DNA from: an uncultured Saprospiraceae bacterium | GTDB lineage: Bacteria; Bacteroidota; Bacteroidia; Chitinophagales; Saprospiraceae | Assembly: GCA_938007965.1 (NCBI GenBank) | Contig: CALLMH010000050.1 | Coordinates: 1-64,000 of the forward strand | Length of the DNA: 64,000 bases | Reading direction: 5' to 3' | Shown here: positions 19,941 through 29,036 of the stretch, piece by piece | Numbering within the stretch: position 1 is the stretch's first letter | Layout: each line of letters starts with the position of its first letter | Program-made: the position numbers and the translations under genes | The notes under the pieces: model-generated | What the model saw: the letters and a program-made list of their open reading frames with translations, nothing else | Told to the model about the DNA's origin: nothing | Databases searched by the model: none

Positions 19941-20930
19941 CTAAAGAAGTTTCAATAATCTATCCGGAATATCATTATTTATAGTCTGCTGATACTCTTC
20001 ATAAGCACAAGAAATATATTTGTTAGATTCATTGTCTACTTTCAGCCACCACTTCCCACTATTGATACTTTGTGCAAAGATCAAAGAATGATCTACTTCA
20101 TTCAATTCAATAATGTATTCTTTAAATTCTTTTGAATATGAAGGGTGATCTTTTGGTCTATGCTCTACTCCTTCATGTAGGTACCAAATCAATTCTGAAA
20201 CCAGATCTCCTTCTGTATGTGAATCCTCATCTAATCCATCAGTATCTATTGTTACCAACTTCAATCTTAATCCTTCACCAGCATATCGCATAATCTGACA
20301 AGCTTCTTCGGCATGCAGTCCTGTCGGCATAGATCGTACAGACTTCGGACAATCAGATCTTCTAATGGCTCCCAAATCAAAATGTAAATAATTACATTCT
20401 CGAAGAATAGGCTCTAGGATCTTTTGACCAGAACGCAAAGCCCCTAAACTTAATCCTGGAGTATTCGACTCCAATATTTCTTGGAACTGATACTTAGGTA
20501 TATAATGTCTTTGAAATCCAATATTTTCAACATTATATGAATTACCAGCTAAAGAGACGGAATTTGAAATGAATGTACAGTTATTCAATTTTCCTTCTAG
20601 GGACATTGCTTGACAAAATTCGTGAAAACTATCAATATCGACACCCAATAATACAGGAAGTATATATCCATCTTGCAGCTCAGAAATAACTTGATAGTTT
20701 GCAGATGCATTGGTAGCAGTAAGATTCCCAATATCAACTATTTCACACTCAAAATGATTATACAATTTACTTAAAGATGCCCTCACAGCGAAAGAAAACT
20801 TATGCTCTTTGAAAAAAACTACTATTTTTGCATTCTTTAAGTCAGGAAAGTTGCCTTGACAACTAAATCTGTCATTAAAATAATTATTGCTTTGGTCCGA
20901 AAGGATTGGAGATAACCAGTTAGCTAACAT
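19941..20930 (-). CDS. Arginase/formimidoylglutamase-fold protein, metal site apparently lost
   Basis: A 329-residue ureohydrolase-fold protein. Active members use two Mn ions bound by GGxH, DxHxD and SxDxDxxDP motifs. Here the corresponding positions read LGVDID (95-100) and HFDLGAIRRSDCP (183-195). No DxHxD is seen in the segment around residues 119-126 where it is expected. Fold-typical blocks remain (TGLHAEEACQIMRYAG, ELIWYLHEGVEHRP, GKWWLKV). I recall similar degenerate homologues annotated as formimidoylglutamase in flavobacteria. It is more likely a non-catalytic or altered protein than an arginase. It is divergent from the amino-acid dehydrogenase gene and has a -7-like element at 20951-20958. 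Confidence 0.75.
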   Translation of the reverse strand: MLANWLSPILSDQSNNYFNDRFSCQGNFPDLKNAKIVVFFKEHKFSFAVRASLSKLYNHFECEIVDIGNLTATNASANYQVISELQDGYILPVLLGVDIDSFHEFCQAMSLEGKLNNCTFISNSVSLAGNSYNVENIGFQRHYIPKYQFQEILESNTPGLSLGALRSGQKILEPILRECNYLHFDLGAIRRSDCPKSVRSMPTGLHAEEACQIMRYAGEGLRLKLVTIDTDGLDEDSHTEGDLVSELIWYLHEGVEHRPKDHPSYSKEFKEYIIELNEVDHSLIFAQSINSGKWWLKVDNESNKYISCAYEEYQQTINNDIPDRLLKLL

Positions 20931-20950
20931 AGTTCATATTATATTTTTAG

Positions 20951-20958
20951 CAAATATA
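20951..20958 (-). promoter_or_regulatory. Putative -7 element upstream of the arginase-family gene
   Basis: The minus strand reads TATATTTG, 20 bases before the ATG at 20930. It matches TAnnTTTG; no -33 TTTG is found at the right distance. Confidence 0.4.
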
Positions 20959-21004
20959 AAAAATATTGTTTTATAGTTACTTATAAATAATACAAAATCA
21001 TTTC

Positions 21005-22246
21005 ATGAAAGAAAGCTTAGATATATTACTAGAAAAATACAAAAATAAGAGTCCTGAAATCGTTTTCGAATGGCAAGATCAATTGACCGAAGCTAAAGGT
21101 TGGGTAGTCATAAACTCCCTAAAAGGTGGCGCTGCAGGTGGTGGTACTCGAATGCGAAAAGGGTTAAATAAAGAAGAAGTAGTATCTCTAGCCAAAGTTA
21201 TGGAAATTAAATTCGGTGTTTGTGGTCCACCAATAGGTGGTGCAAAATCAGGAATTGATTTCGACCCAAGAGACCCAAGACGGACTGAAGTTTTGGAAAG
21301 ATGGTATGCGGCAGTCTATCCGATTCTAAAAAACTACTATGGTACAGGAGGAGATCTTAATGTAGATGAGTTGAAAGATGTTGTCCCTATCACTGAAGAA
21401 CTAGGGCTGTGGCATCCTCAAGAAGGAATTGTGAATGGTCATCTACAATCTAACAAAGGAGAAATCATCAACATCATAGGTCAGCTTAGGTATGGCTGCG
21501 CAAAGACGATAGAAGACCCTACATTCGCACCCGTTACAAGAGGACGTTACGCTGTAGCAGATATGATAACTGGATATGGAGTTGCGGAATCGGTAGTTCA
21601 TTTTTACGATCTACTCTCAGACACGACTGTAAAAGATAAAAAAGTTATTATTCAAGGATGGGGCAATGTTGCTTCGGCAACAGCGTATTATTTATCTAAA
21701 TCTGGTGCCAAAATTGTAGGGATTATAGATCGTAAAGGTGGAATAATAAATCAAAAAGGACTATCTAAGCAAGAAGTCGAAGATCTATTCGTAGGAAAAA
21801 ACGGCAATGAAATTAATGCCGATCTTATTCCATTTGATGAACTGAATGAAAAAATATGGAATATTGAAGCTGATGTTTTTATCCCTGGAGCAGCATCGAA
21901 GATCGTAAAACGTGACCAAATTGAAAAATTACTGTCTAATGGATTGGAACTTATTTCTTGCGGTGCTAATGTGCCATTTATAGATGATAAGATTTTCTTT
22001 GGGGAAACGGCAAGGTATTTGGATGATAAATTAAGTATTATACCAGATTTTCTAGCAAATTGTGGAATGGCAAGAGTATTTGCTTACCTAATGCAAGAGA
22101 AAGCTGAACTTACCGACCAAGCCATATTTGAAGATGTCAGTCTGACAATTAGAAATTTTATTAGAAAAATGATTATTTCTGACAAAAGTAAAGTTAAATT
22201 AAGCGAAAGAGCCCTATATAATGTATTAAATACTATTTTTGCATAG
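21005..22246 (+). CDS. Glu/Leu/Phe/Val dehydrogenase family protein
   Basis: Oxidative deaminase of the glutamate/leucine dehydrogenase family (413 residues), cytoplasmic. The dimerisation/catalytic domain has GGAAGGGTRMR, the lysine motif PIGGAKSGIDFDP and GTGGDLNVDE. The C-terminal Rossmann domain has VIIQGWGNVASATAYYL, and an acidic/basic turn (IIDRKGG) follows at the cofactor site. Substrate preference among Glu, Leu and Val cannot be decided by eye. It is divergent from the arginase-fold gene, with 74 bases between the starts, so the two may share control in nitrogen metabolism (inference). Confidence 0.88.
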   Translation: MKESLDILLEKYKNKSPEIVFEWQDQLTEAKGWVVINSLKGGAAGGGTRMRKGLNKEEVVSLAKVMEIKFGVCGPPIGGAKSGIDFDPRDPRRTEVLERWYAAVYPILKNYYGTGGDLNVDELKDVVPITEELGLWHPQEGIVNGHLQSNKGEIINIIGQLRYGCAKTIEDPTFAPVTRGRYAVADMITGYGVAESVVHFYDLLSDTTVKDKKVIIQGWGNVASATAYYLSKSGAKIVGIIDRKGGIINQKGLSKQEVEDLFVGKNGNEINADLIPFDELNEKIWNIEADVFIPGAASKIVKRDQIEKLLSNGLELISCGANVPFIDDKIFFGETARYLDDKLSIIPDFLANCGMARVFAYLMQEKAELTDQAIFEDVSLTIRNFIRKMIISDKSKVKLSERALYNVLNTIFA

Positions 22247-22339
22247 TTAATTAATGCTTTAATATTTGGTGACTTATAATATTTAGGTATTTTTACACTA
22301 CAATAACATTCGAAAAAAAAAGATTAAATTTATTGCACT

Positions 22340-24172
22340 ATGACTAAAAGGATTTATTTACTCAGCTTTTTACTAGCTTTTTGCTTTTTAAGCGTAAATG
22401 CGCAAGATGATGCATTCATAAAGACTGGTATTTCAGATGAGATGACGAAAAACCCCGAACAAAACAAAATGTGGAGAATGGGTGAAACCAACTATTCTGC
22501 TAAACCAAAAAGTGCCTGGGAACTAGGAGTTCACTTAGGACACTCATTTATTGATGGTGATGTTGATAGAACCATACCTGGTGGTTACGGGTTAGGATTG
22601 CACTTAAGAAAAGCGGTTCATTATGTTTTTTCTATCAGAGCTGATTTATTCTACGGTCAAATGACAGGTTTAGATCCTCAACCTTGGGTAACAGCTGCCA
22701 ATGGTGGTGGTCTTGTTGAATCTGGCGGAGCTGCTAATGATCCTGATTTTGTTCAAGATTACAGAAAATACGACAATACACAAGGATGGTTCCCATCACA
22801 CAAAACTAGATATGTGTATGGTGCTTTACAAGGTGTTGTTAACATAGGAAACCTATTATTCCATAAAGATAGAAACAAGTGGAACTGGTACACAGCAGTT
22901 GGTGTAGGTTTAAGCAACCATAATACTAAATTAGATTTATTAGATGGTGACGGTAATGCTTACCAAAATCTAGTAACTGTGACAGGATTCAATTCTACAA
23001 ATCCATTTGATACACAATCTGGTAGACAGGAAATCAAGAACATACTCAACAACACATACGATGGTGTATATGAGACTGATGGTTTCAAAAAACAAGGTAT
23101 TTTCAGAATTGGTGATGACACAAATATTCATGTTGTATGGACAGGATCTATGGGTATATCTAGAAAGATCAGTAAGAGAATTAATCTAGGCCTTGAGCAC
23201 CAATTAATGGTTACAGATAATGATTATCTTGATGGTATTAAATTCAGAACTTCACTTGACCAAACCAACAATGTTGATCTAGTTCACTACACTAACTTAA
23301 GATTAGGTATTAACTTAGGTAATCTAGATAAAGTTACTGAGCCATTATACTGGTTAAATCCTTTAGATGCAACATTCAACGATATTGCGGAATTAAAGCA
23401 AAGACCACTTCTTGATCTTACTGATGAAGATGGAGATGGTATCATTGACATGTTAGATCAAGAATTAGATACTCCAGCTGGATGTCCTGTAGATACAAGA
23501 GGTGTTACACTTGATAGTGACGGTGACGGATTTGCAGATTGTAAAGACGAAGAGCCTTATTCTCCTCCTGGTTTCGATGTAGATAATAAAGGTGTGGCTT
23601 CAGTACCAACTATTACTGAAGATGACATTAATACTATTGTTGATAATAAGACAGCAGCTGTAATGAGTACTGTAAACAGTATGGCTTCAAATGTAAATAG
23701 ATCTGACTGTGGAAAATGGTTCTTGCCTATGATTCACTTCGATCTTGACAGATACAACATCAAGCCAGAATTCTATGGTCAATTACATCACGTAGCTAAC
23801 GTAATGAAGATGTGTCCTAGCGTATGTGTATCTGTAGTGGGTCACACTGATGCTAGAAATAGCAACGATTATAATAGAGTATTATCTTACAACAGAGCTC
23901 AAGCATCTATTGACTATTTAGTAACAAACTATGGAGTTGATAGAAGTAGATTCAAACTAATGTATGGTGGTGAAGATGCACCTATTATGGGTGGAGCAAA
24001 TGCAAAAACTGAAACTCAACATTACATGAACAGAAGAGTTGAATTCAGAGTATGTGGAGATAGCGACTATGAAATGGGAAGACCAGAAGGACCTAGCGCT
24101 GGAACTGGAGATAGATCAACTAGATCAGCTAGTGGTTCTACTTACAGTGGAAATAAAAACTCAGGATATTAA
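22340..24172 (+). CDS. OmpA-family outer-membrane protein with TSP3-like calcium repeats
   Basis: A 610-residue envelope protein. A signal peptide ends near residue 21 (LSVNAQ). Next come a beta-barrel-like region and an acidic stretch of thrombospondin type-3-like repeats (DEDGDGIIDMLDQE, DSDGDGFADCKDEEP at about 365-405). The C-terminal OmpA peptidoglycan-binding domain holds MIHFDLDRYNIKPEF, VVGHTDARNSNDYN and NRRVEFRVC. The tail is rich in Ser, Gly and Thr. Probably an abundant structural protein joining outer membrane and cell wall. Some OmpA-like proteins in this phylum work with T9SS, but nothing here proves that. A strong terminator follows. Confidence 0.88.
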   Translation: MTKRIYLLSFLLAFCFLSVNAQDDAFIKTGISDEMTKNPEQNKMWRMGETNYSAKPKSAWELGVHLGHSFIDGDVDRTIPGGYGLGLHLRKAVHYVFSIRADLFYGQMTGLDPQPWVTAANGGGLVESGGAANDPDFVQDYRKYDNTQGWFPSHKTRYVYGALQGVVNIGNLLFHKDRNKWNWYTAVGVGLSNHNTKLDLLDGDGNAYQNLVTVTGFNSTNPFDTQSGRQEIKNILNNTYDGVYETDGFKKQGIFRIGDDTNIHVVWTGSMGISRKISKRINLGLEHQLMVTDNDYLDGIKFRTSLDQTNNVDLVHYTNLRLGINLGNLDKVTEPLYWLNPLDATFNDIAELKQRPLLDLTDEDGDGIIDMLDQELDTPAGCPVDTRGVTLDSDGDGFADCKDEEPYSPPGFDVDNKGVASVPTITEDDINTIVDNKTAAVMSTVNSMASNVNRSDCGKWFLPMIHFDLDRYNIKPEFYGQLHHVANVMKMCPSVCVSVVGHTDARNSNDYNRVLSYNRAQASIDYLVTNYGVDRSRFKLMYGGEDAPIMGGANAKTETQHYMNRRVEFRVCGDSDYEMGRPEGPSAGTGDRSTRSASGSTYSGNKNSGY

Positions 24173-24196
24173 TTATTAATATCTTAGGAAATAATT

Positions 24197-24230
24197 AAAG
24201 GGATGTAACAATGTTACATCCCTTTTTTTT
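24197..24230 (+). terminator. Rho-independent terminator after the OmpA-family gene
   Basis: AAAGGGATGTAAC pairs perfectly with GTTACATCCCTTT (13 bp, three-base loop) and is followed by a T run. It lies 25 bases after the stop codon. Confidence 0.9.
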
Positions 24231-24279
24231 ATCATATTCTGTCCTGTCCTAACATAGTGTCACACAAAAAAGAAATATT

Positions 24280-24699
24280 ATGGATAACAAACAGATTGTC
24301 AACTATGTAAAGCGAACACAGCGTGATTACACATTGACTTTAAAATTAGAAATAGTTAGAGAAGTAGAAAGTGGAGAGCTTTCTGTAACTGGAGTGAAGA
24401 GGAAATATGGAATACAACGTCGGAGCTTGAGCAAAAGGTTAAACTATTAGAAAAACAAAAAGCTCTACTCGGAAAGCGGGCGGATTATGCAGATTAGAAG
24501 GTTATCATATTTGACATGATGATTGACATAGCAGAAAAAGAATTTAAGATACCGATCAGAAAAAAGCCTTTACCAAACAGTTGAACGATTCAAAAAAGAA
24601 CAAGAAATGAGTTTAATATTCACCTGCGGCTTGTTTGGGTATGATAGAAAGATATATTATAGGAATAACAAACCATATTTTGGTAGACCAATACAATAA
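24280..24699 (+). pseudogene. Decayed IS3-family transposase (OrfA with start of OrfB)
   Basis: The frame from 24280 encodes MDNKQIVNYVKRTQRDYTL and continues to KRKYGIQ, the N-terminus of an IS3-type OrfA helix-turn-helix protein. It is then shifted and stops at 24450. The correct frame resumes at about 24429 (EQKVKLLEKQKALL) and has an in-frame TAG before KVIIFDMMIDIAEKEFKI. It ends at 24584. At 24607 a third piece, MSLIFTCGLFGYDRKIYY, resembles the start of OrfB and stops at 24699. Most of OrfB, with its DDE catalytic core, is missing. This is a dead relic with at least one frameshift, one nonsense change and a large deletion. Confidence 0.85.
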
Positions 24700-24745
24700 C
24701 TTTAGCACAACGATCAAAAACCACTAAACTTACACTACGTGACTA

Positions 24746-24776
24746 TTTGCATAATATCAGAAAATGACTATCTTTG
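24746..24776 (+). promoter_or_regulatory. Consensus Bacteroidota promoter for rplU-rpmA
   Basis: TTTG at 24746-24749, a 19-base spacer and TATCTTTG at 24769-24776 exactly match the TTTG-N19-TAnnTTTG promoter form. Transcription should begin a few bases downstream, leaving a leader of roughly 30 bases before rplU. It lies about 50 bases from the end of the transposase relic. Confidence 0.75.
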
Positions 24777-24814
24777 CACTCCATTTGGAAAAATAGTAAT
24801 TAAAATTAAATAAT

Positions 24815-25126
24815 ATGTTTGCAATCGTAACTATAGCTGGTCAGCAAATGAAAGTGTCAGAAGGTCAAGAGATCTTTGTCCACCAGTTAGAAGCTTCAGA
24901 GGGTGATAAAGTTAATTTCGACCAAGTTCTTTTGGTTGAAAATGCTGGTTCTACTACTCTAGGCACGCCGGTTTTAAGTGGAGCTTCAGTCGGAGCCACT
25001 GTACTTGGTCATCAAAAAGGTGATAAAGTAATCGTATTCAAAAAGAAAAGAAGAAAAGGTTATAAGGTAAAGAATGGTCACAGACAGTGCTTTACTAAAA
25101 TCAAAATAAACACTATCTCTGCATAA
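24815..25126 (+). CDS. rplU: 50S ribosomal protein L21
   Basis: Ribosomal large-subunit protein (103 residues) binding 23S rRNA. It has the family N-terminus MFAIVTIAGQQMKVSEGQ, the central KVNFDQVLLV block, and the basic C-terminal motif KKKRRKGYKVKNGHRQ. Standard length. It is paired with rpmA 42 bases downstream, the conserved L21-L27 order, and preceded by a consensus promoter. Confidence 0.97.
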   Translation: MFAIVTIAGQQMKVSEGQEIFVHQLEASEGDKVNFDQVLLVENAGSTTLGTPVLSGASVGATVLGHQKGDKVIVFKKKRRKGYKVKNGHRQCFTKIKINTISA

Positions 25127-25168
25127 GTATTGCGGATATATATTTCATAACAATAAAAAATATTAATC

Positions 25169-25474
25169 ATGGCTCACAAAAAAGGAGTAGGTAGTACGGA
25201 CAATGGAAGAGATAGTAATCCTAAGTTTTTAGGTGTAAAGTTATTCGGTGGTCAGTATGCTAAAGCAGGAAATATCATCGTAAGACAAAGAGGAACTAAA
25301 TTTCATCCTGGCAACAACGTTGGGATCGGAAGAGATCACACATTGCACGCATTAGTACCTGGTGTAATTGAGTTTAAGAAAAAAAGAATGGGTAGAACAT
25401 TCGTGAATGTAATCCCTGACTTAAACTATCAAGCGCCTGTAAAAGGTAATAAAGCCTCAGCTGAGGAAGAATAA
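25169..25474 (+). CDS. rpmA: 50S ribosomal protein L27
   Basis: Ribosomal protein at the peptidyl-transferase side of the large subunit (101 residues). It begins [19 protein letters not shown] without the cleaved N-terminal extension found in Firmicutes. It continues with GVKLFGGQ and the diagnostic [22 protein letters not shown] short acidic tail follows. Second gene of the rplU operon, closed by a hairpin terminator. Confidence 0.97.
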   Translation: MAHKKGVGSTDNGRDSNPKFLGVKLFGGQYAKAGNIIVRQRGTKFHPGNNVGIGRDHTLHALVPGVIEFKKKRMGRTFVNVIPDLNYQAPVKGNKASAEEE

Positions 25475-25494
25475 ATACTATAACGTTTATATAG

Positions 25495-25529
25495 AAATGG
25501 ATGATTTGGAAACGAGTCATCCATTTTTT
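25495..25529 (+). terminator. Rho-independent terminator after rpmA
   Basis: AAATGGATGA pairs with TCATCCATTT over a 12-base loop, and a T-rich run follows. It lies about 20 bases after the rpmA stop. Confidence 0.8.
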
Positions 25530-25789
25530 ATTTAGGGTAGTTTACATTAGGCTCATTCAATATACTGAATATGCTGTGCATACCTCTCGACATCGCTCAT
25601 TGGATGCAGAAAAACTCGTTCAAACAGATGAAGATTCTTAACATCAAAATCCAATCCAAACACCTAAGTCAGCTAAGCCATCAAAGACTATCGACATAAA
25701 ACCATATCATCACCACTCAATTGTATTGCTCTCCTTAATGCTGAACTACCCTAAGTTGACTTGAATCCACTTTTACTTAAAGACACACC
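25530..25789. other. Intergenic region with no recognised gene
   Basis: Between the convergent rpmA and TauE genes. Only short frames with many stops are present and no family is recognisable. A small palindrome (ATTCA-ATATAC-TGAAT) occurs near 25556-25571. It may be decayed coding sequence, but I cannot assign it. Confidence 0.4.
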
Positions 25790-26515
25790 CTATCTAATCA
25801 ACATTACGATGGCACCAATTGCTGTCATTATTAATATGAATTTCCGATATTGATTATTTTCAAATTTTTTCACAATTTTTACACCTACTAAAAACCCCAC
25901 CATTATAGCTGGTATAAGTTTGAGATCAATTATTAACGAATTCATATTCACCGTCTTCCAGCTAATGATATGGAAAGGAAGTTTAAATAAGTTTACAATA
26001 AAATACAACCATGCAGCCGTTCCTATAAATTCATTCTTCGGTATTCGCGTAGCAAGAAAAAAGATATTAGAAAATGCCCCCGCCAAGTTCCCTATCATCG
26101 TTGTAAACCCAGCGGAGAGTCCCATGGAACTCAAAAACCATAATTTGTCTGGAATCCGATTAGTATCGTATCGTTCCCAAGCAATCATAATAATCACACT
26201 GACCAATATAATTATAGACATCCCGCGTTTAAATATAGCCTCAGGAAGCGCCTTACCTACAAGAGCGCCTAGTACGACTCCAGTAATCATCCAAGGAAGA
26301 AATTTCAAGAGATACTTCCATTGCGCGTGCCTATTATAATAACTAACAGCCAGAATGTCAGCAAAAATTAATAATGGCAACAAAATACCCGTAGATGCTT
26401 TCGCTCCGTGTACCAATGCCATCAATGTAACAATGACTATTCCCATTCCCTTTAGTCCAGATTTCGACATACCTAGAATAAAAGATGCAGCTATAGATAA
26501 AAATAAACTCAACAC
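25790..26515 (-). CDS. Sulfite exporter TauE/SafE family membrane protein
   Basis: A 241-residue integral membrane protein with about seven to eight hydrophobic helices. The TauE/SafE pattern is seen in the N-terminal GMSKSGLKGMGIVIV block and in the internally repeated half around GLSAGFTTMIGNLAGAF. The family moves small organic or inorganic sulfur anions or other anions across the inner membrane. The substrate here is unknown. It stands alone on the minus strand between rpmA and purH, with no neighbouring sulfur gene. Confidence 0.85.
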   Translation of the reverse strand: MLSLFLSIAASFILGMSKSGLKGMGIVIVTLMALVHGAKASTGILLPLLIFADILAVSYYNRHAQWKYLLKFLPWMITGVVLGALVGKALPEAIFKRGMSIIILVSVIIMIAWERYDTNRIPDKLWFLSSMGLSAGFTTMIGNLAGAFSNIFFLATRIPKNEFIGTAAWLYFIVNLFKLPFHIISWKTVNMNSLIIDLKLIPAIMVGFLVGVKIVKKFENNQYRKFILIMTAIGAIVMLIR

Positions 26516-26689
26516 TAAGATTTTAAATAATTAAACATGTCTCAAACCTACAAATTCTGAAAAAGAAATTAAGACAATCGATATAAGGTATAATACGCTC
26601 AATTCGTTGATAATACAAAATATTTAATCATATTACCAAAGAAGTTGGATACACCGTTTTAATCATTCATCTTTTACGACTCAATTCAT

Positions 26690-26697
26690 TACATTTG
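26690..26697 (+). promoter_or_regulatory. Putative -7 element upstream of purH
   Basis: TACATTTG matches TAnnTTTG and lies 61 bases before the purH ATG. No clear -33 TTTG is present. Confidence 0.4.
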
Positions 26698-26758
26698 CAG
26701 CTTTTAAAGAAAGAAATGGAATCTATTCCAGATTAAAAAAACCAACCTATCTTATAAA

Positions 26759-28291
26759 ATGGCTGAAAAGAAGATAAAATCGGCTCTAATATCTGTTTTT
26801 CATAAAGACGGATTAGAGGACATTGTCAAGACACTTATAGATCAGAACGTAACCATCTATAGTACTGGTGGCACCCAAAAATTTATCGAGTCCTTAGGAG
26901 GAAAAGTGGAAAAAGTCGAAGACCTTACTAGCTATCCTTCTATATTAGATGGAAGAGTAAAAACTTTGCACCCTAAAGTATTTGGTGGCATACTAGCTGT
27001 GAGGGAAGAAAATCATTTAAGCCAATTAGAACAATATGATATCCCACAAATAGATTTAGTGGTTGTAGATTTATATCCATTCGAACAGACCGTAAAAGCG
27101 ACAAGCGATCAAGCTACAATTATAGAAAAAATTGATATTGGAGGTATAGCACTTATCCGCGGAGCTGCGAAAAATTTTGGTGATGTGGTCGTAATTCCAT
27201 CTCAAAGTGAATATTCAGATTTGGAGAGAATTCTAATCAAACAAGATGGACTAACTACTCTTGATGAGAGACAGCGACTCGCTAGGAAAGCATTTAAAGT
27301 TTCTTCCAACTATGACACAGCCATTCATAACTACTTTGATGGCCTAGAGGAAGATACAGAACCAGCATTCAAACAATCTATCCACATGGGCAAATCTCTC
27401 AGATATGGAGAGAACCCTCACCAGCAAGGAATCTTCTTTGGAGAGATGGAAGCCATGTTTGAAAAAATCGGTGGAAAAGAATTATCATATAACAACCTAG
27501 TGGATGTTGATGCCGCTGTAAATCTAATGGCTGAATTTGAAGATGATGCACCCACATTTGCTGTGCTTAAGCATACCAACCCATGTGGCATATCGACGAG
27601 ACCCACAGTTCTTGAGGCTTGGCACGCAGCCTTGGCAGGAGATCCAGTATCTGCATTTGGAGGTATATTGATAACTAATACAAAAGTAGATCTAGCAACA
27701 GCCGAAGAAATCAACAAACTGTTCTATGAAGTTCTTATAGCTCCAAATTTTGATCAAGATGCTATGGATTTACTCACCAAGAAAAAGAAAAGAATCTTAC
27801 TTAAGATCAAACATTTTCATGTAAATGATAAAAGCTTCAAAAGCTTACTTAATGGTGTAATTCAACAGGATACCGACAAAAAAACTGAATCCCAGACTGA
27901 ATTGACTCCAGCAACTAATAGAAAACCAACTGATCAAGAATTAGAGGACCTCATATTCGCAAATAAGTGCGTAAAACACTTAAAATCTAATACCATCGTT
28001 TTGGCAAAAGGAAATCAGCTGCTTGGCATGGGATGTGGTCAGACGAGTAGAGTGGATGCCTGTAATCAAGCCATAGCAAAAGCAAAGGCCTTCGGATTCA
28101 ATCTCGAAGGATGTGCCATGGCTTCAGATGCGTTTTTCCCATTCCCCGATTGTGTTGAAATAGCCGATAAAGCTGGAATAAAAGCTGTGGTGCAACCAGG
28201 GGGCTCTATTAAAGACCAATTGAGCATCGACTACTGCAATGATAATGACATTGCTATGGTATTTACTGGAGTAAGACATTTTAAACACTAG
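26759..28291 (+). CDS. purH: Bifunctional AICAR transformylase / IMP cyclohydrolase
   Basis: Catalyses the last two steps of de novo IMP synthesis (510 residues). The N-terminal IMP cyclohydrolase (MGS-like) domain shows ALISVFHKDGLE, IYSTGGTQKFIE and LDGRVKTLHPKVFGGIL. The C-terminal transformylase domain shows LRYGENPHQQG, the catalytic block VLKHTNPCGIS, GDPVSAFGGIL and the end motif GSIKDQLSIDYCND. Length and order are normal. It is followed 22 bases later by coaX on the same strand. Confidence 0.97.
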   Translation: MAEKKIKSALISVFHKDGLEDIVKTLIDQNVTIYSTGGTQKFIESLGGKVEKVEDLTSYPSILDGRVKTLHPKVFGGILAVREENHLSQLEQYDIPQIDLVVVDLYPFEQTVKATSDQATIIEKIDIGGIALIRGAAKNFGDVVVIPSQSEYSDLERILIKQDGLTTLDERQRLARKAFKVSSNYDTAIHNYFDGLEEDTEPAFKQSIHMGKSLRYGENPHQQGIFFGEMEAMFEKIGGKELSYNNLVDVDAAVNLMAEFEDDAPTFAVLKHTNPCGISTRPTVLEAWHAALAGDPVSAFGGILITNTKVDLATAEEINKLFYEVLIAPNFDQDAMDLLTKKKKRILLKIKHFHVNDKSFKSLLNGVIQQDTDKKTESQTELTPATNRKPTDQELEDLIFANKCVKHLKSNTIVLAKGNQLLGMGCGQTSRVDACNQAIAKAKAFGFNLEGCAMASDAFFPFPDCVEIADKAGIKAVVQPGGSIKDQLSIDYCNDNDIAMVFTGVRHFKH

Positions 28292-28313
28292 AAGTAACTT
28301 AACAAAGTACACA

Positions 28314-29036
28314 ATGAATCTTTGTATAGATATAGGAAATACTAGAATTAAAATTGGGATTTTTAACGATGCAGGAAAAATGATACACAATGATGCATTC
28401 CTAACTATGGATGCGATAAATGTGAAGAATCTCATAAGTAAATATAAAATATCTAAAGCCATATCTAGCAGTACTCGCAAAAGTGTAAGTGCATTTGAAA
28501 AAAGAGTTAAATCTCATGTAGATTTGCTACGTCTGAGTCATAAGACACCGATTCCTATCAAAAATTTATATCATACACCAAAAACACTAGGCAAAGATAG
28601 GCTAGCAGTAGTCATCGGATGTACAAAAGTATATCCAAATACCAACTGCCTAGTTATTGACGCTGGTACTTGTATAACTTATGACATCATTACAAAAAAC
28701 AAGGAATATCTAGGAGGTAATATATCTCCTGGAATAAGAATGAGAGCAGAAGCAATGGATACATTGACCTCTACCCTCCCCTTGGTAGAGCCCGTATATA
28801 ATATAGATTACATAGGAAAGAGTACGGAAACTGCAATGCAAAATGGTATTGTATACGGTACACTATTAGAAATAGAATCGTTAATAACTAAGATAAAGCA
28901 AGATATCGGAGAAATTAACGTAATAATAACCGGAGGAGACGCTCCATTTTTTGCAGATCTCTTAAAAACTAAGATATTTGTCCACTCATATTTAGTCTTA
29001 GAAGGGCTGAATACAACATTAAACTATGCAATATAG
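28314..29036 (+). CDS. coaX: Type III pantothenate kinase
   Basis: Phosphorylates pantothenate in the first step of coenzyme A synthesis (240 residues, ASKHA fold). The sequence opens with the phosphate-binding loop CIDIGNTRIKIGIF. It has the CoaX block LGKDRLAVVIG and the catalytic-region motif VIDAGTCITYDII followed by GGNISPGIRMR. ITGGDAPFF near the C-terminus completes the fold. Its last 11 bases overlap the start of the following outer-membrane protein gene, which implies co-translation. Confidence 0.95.
   Translation: MNLCIDIGNTRIKIGIFNDAGKMIHNDAFLTMDAINVKNLISKYKISKAISSSTRKSVSAFEKRVKSHVDLLRLSHKTPIPIKNLYHTPKTLGKDRLAVVIGCTKVYPNTNCLVIDAGTCITYDIITKNKEYLGGNISPGIRMRAEAMDTLTSTLPLVEPVYNIDYIGKSTETAMQNGIVYGTLLEIESLITKIKQDIGEINVIITGGDAPFFADLLKTKIFVHSYLVLEGLNTTLNYAI

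Noticed and set aside
25530-25789. Second transposase relic after rpmA
   Set aside because: Short peptides such as HWMQKNSFKQMKILN looked transposase-like, but I could match no family, so only an unassigned intergenic region is reported.
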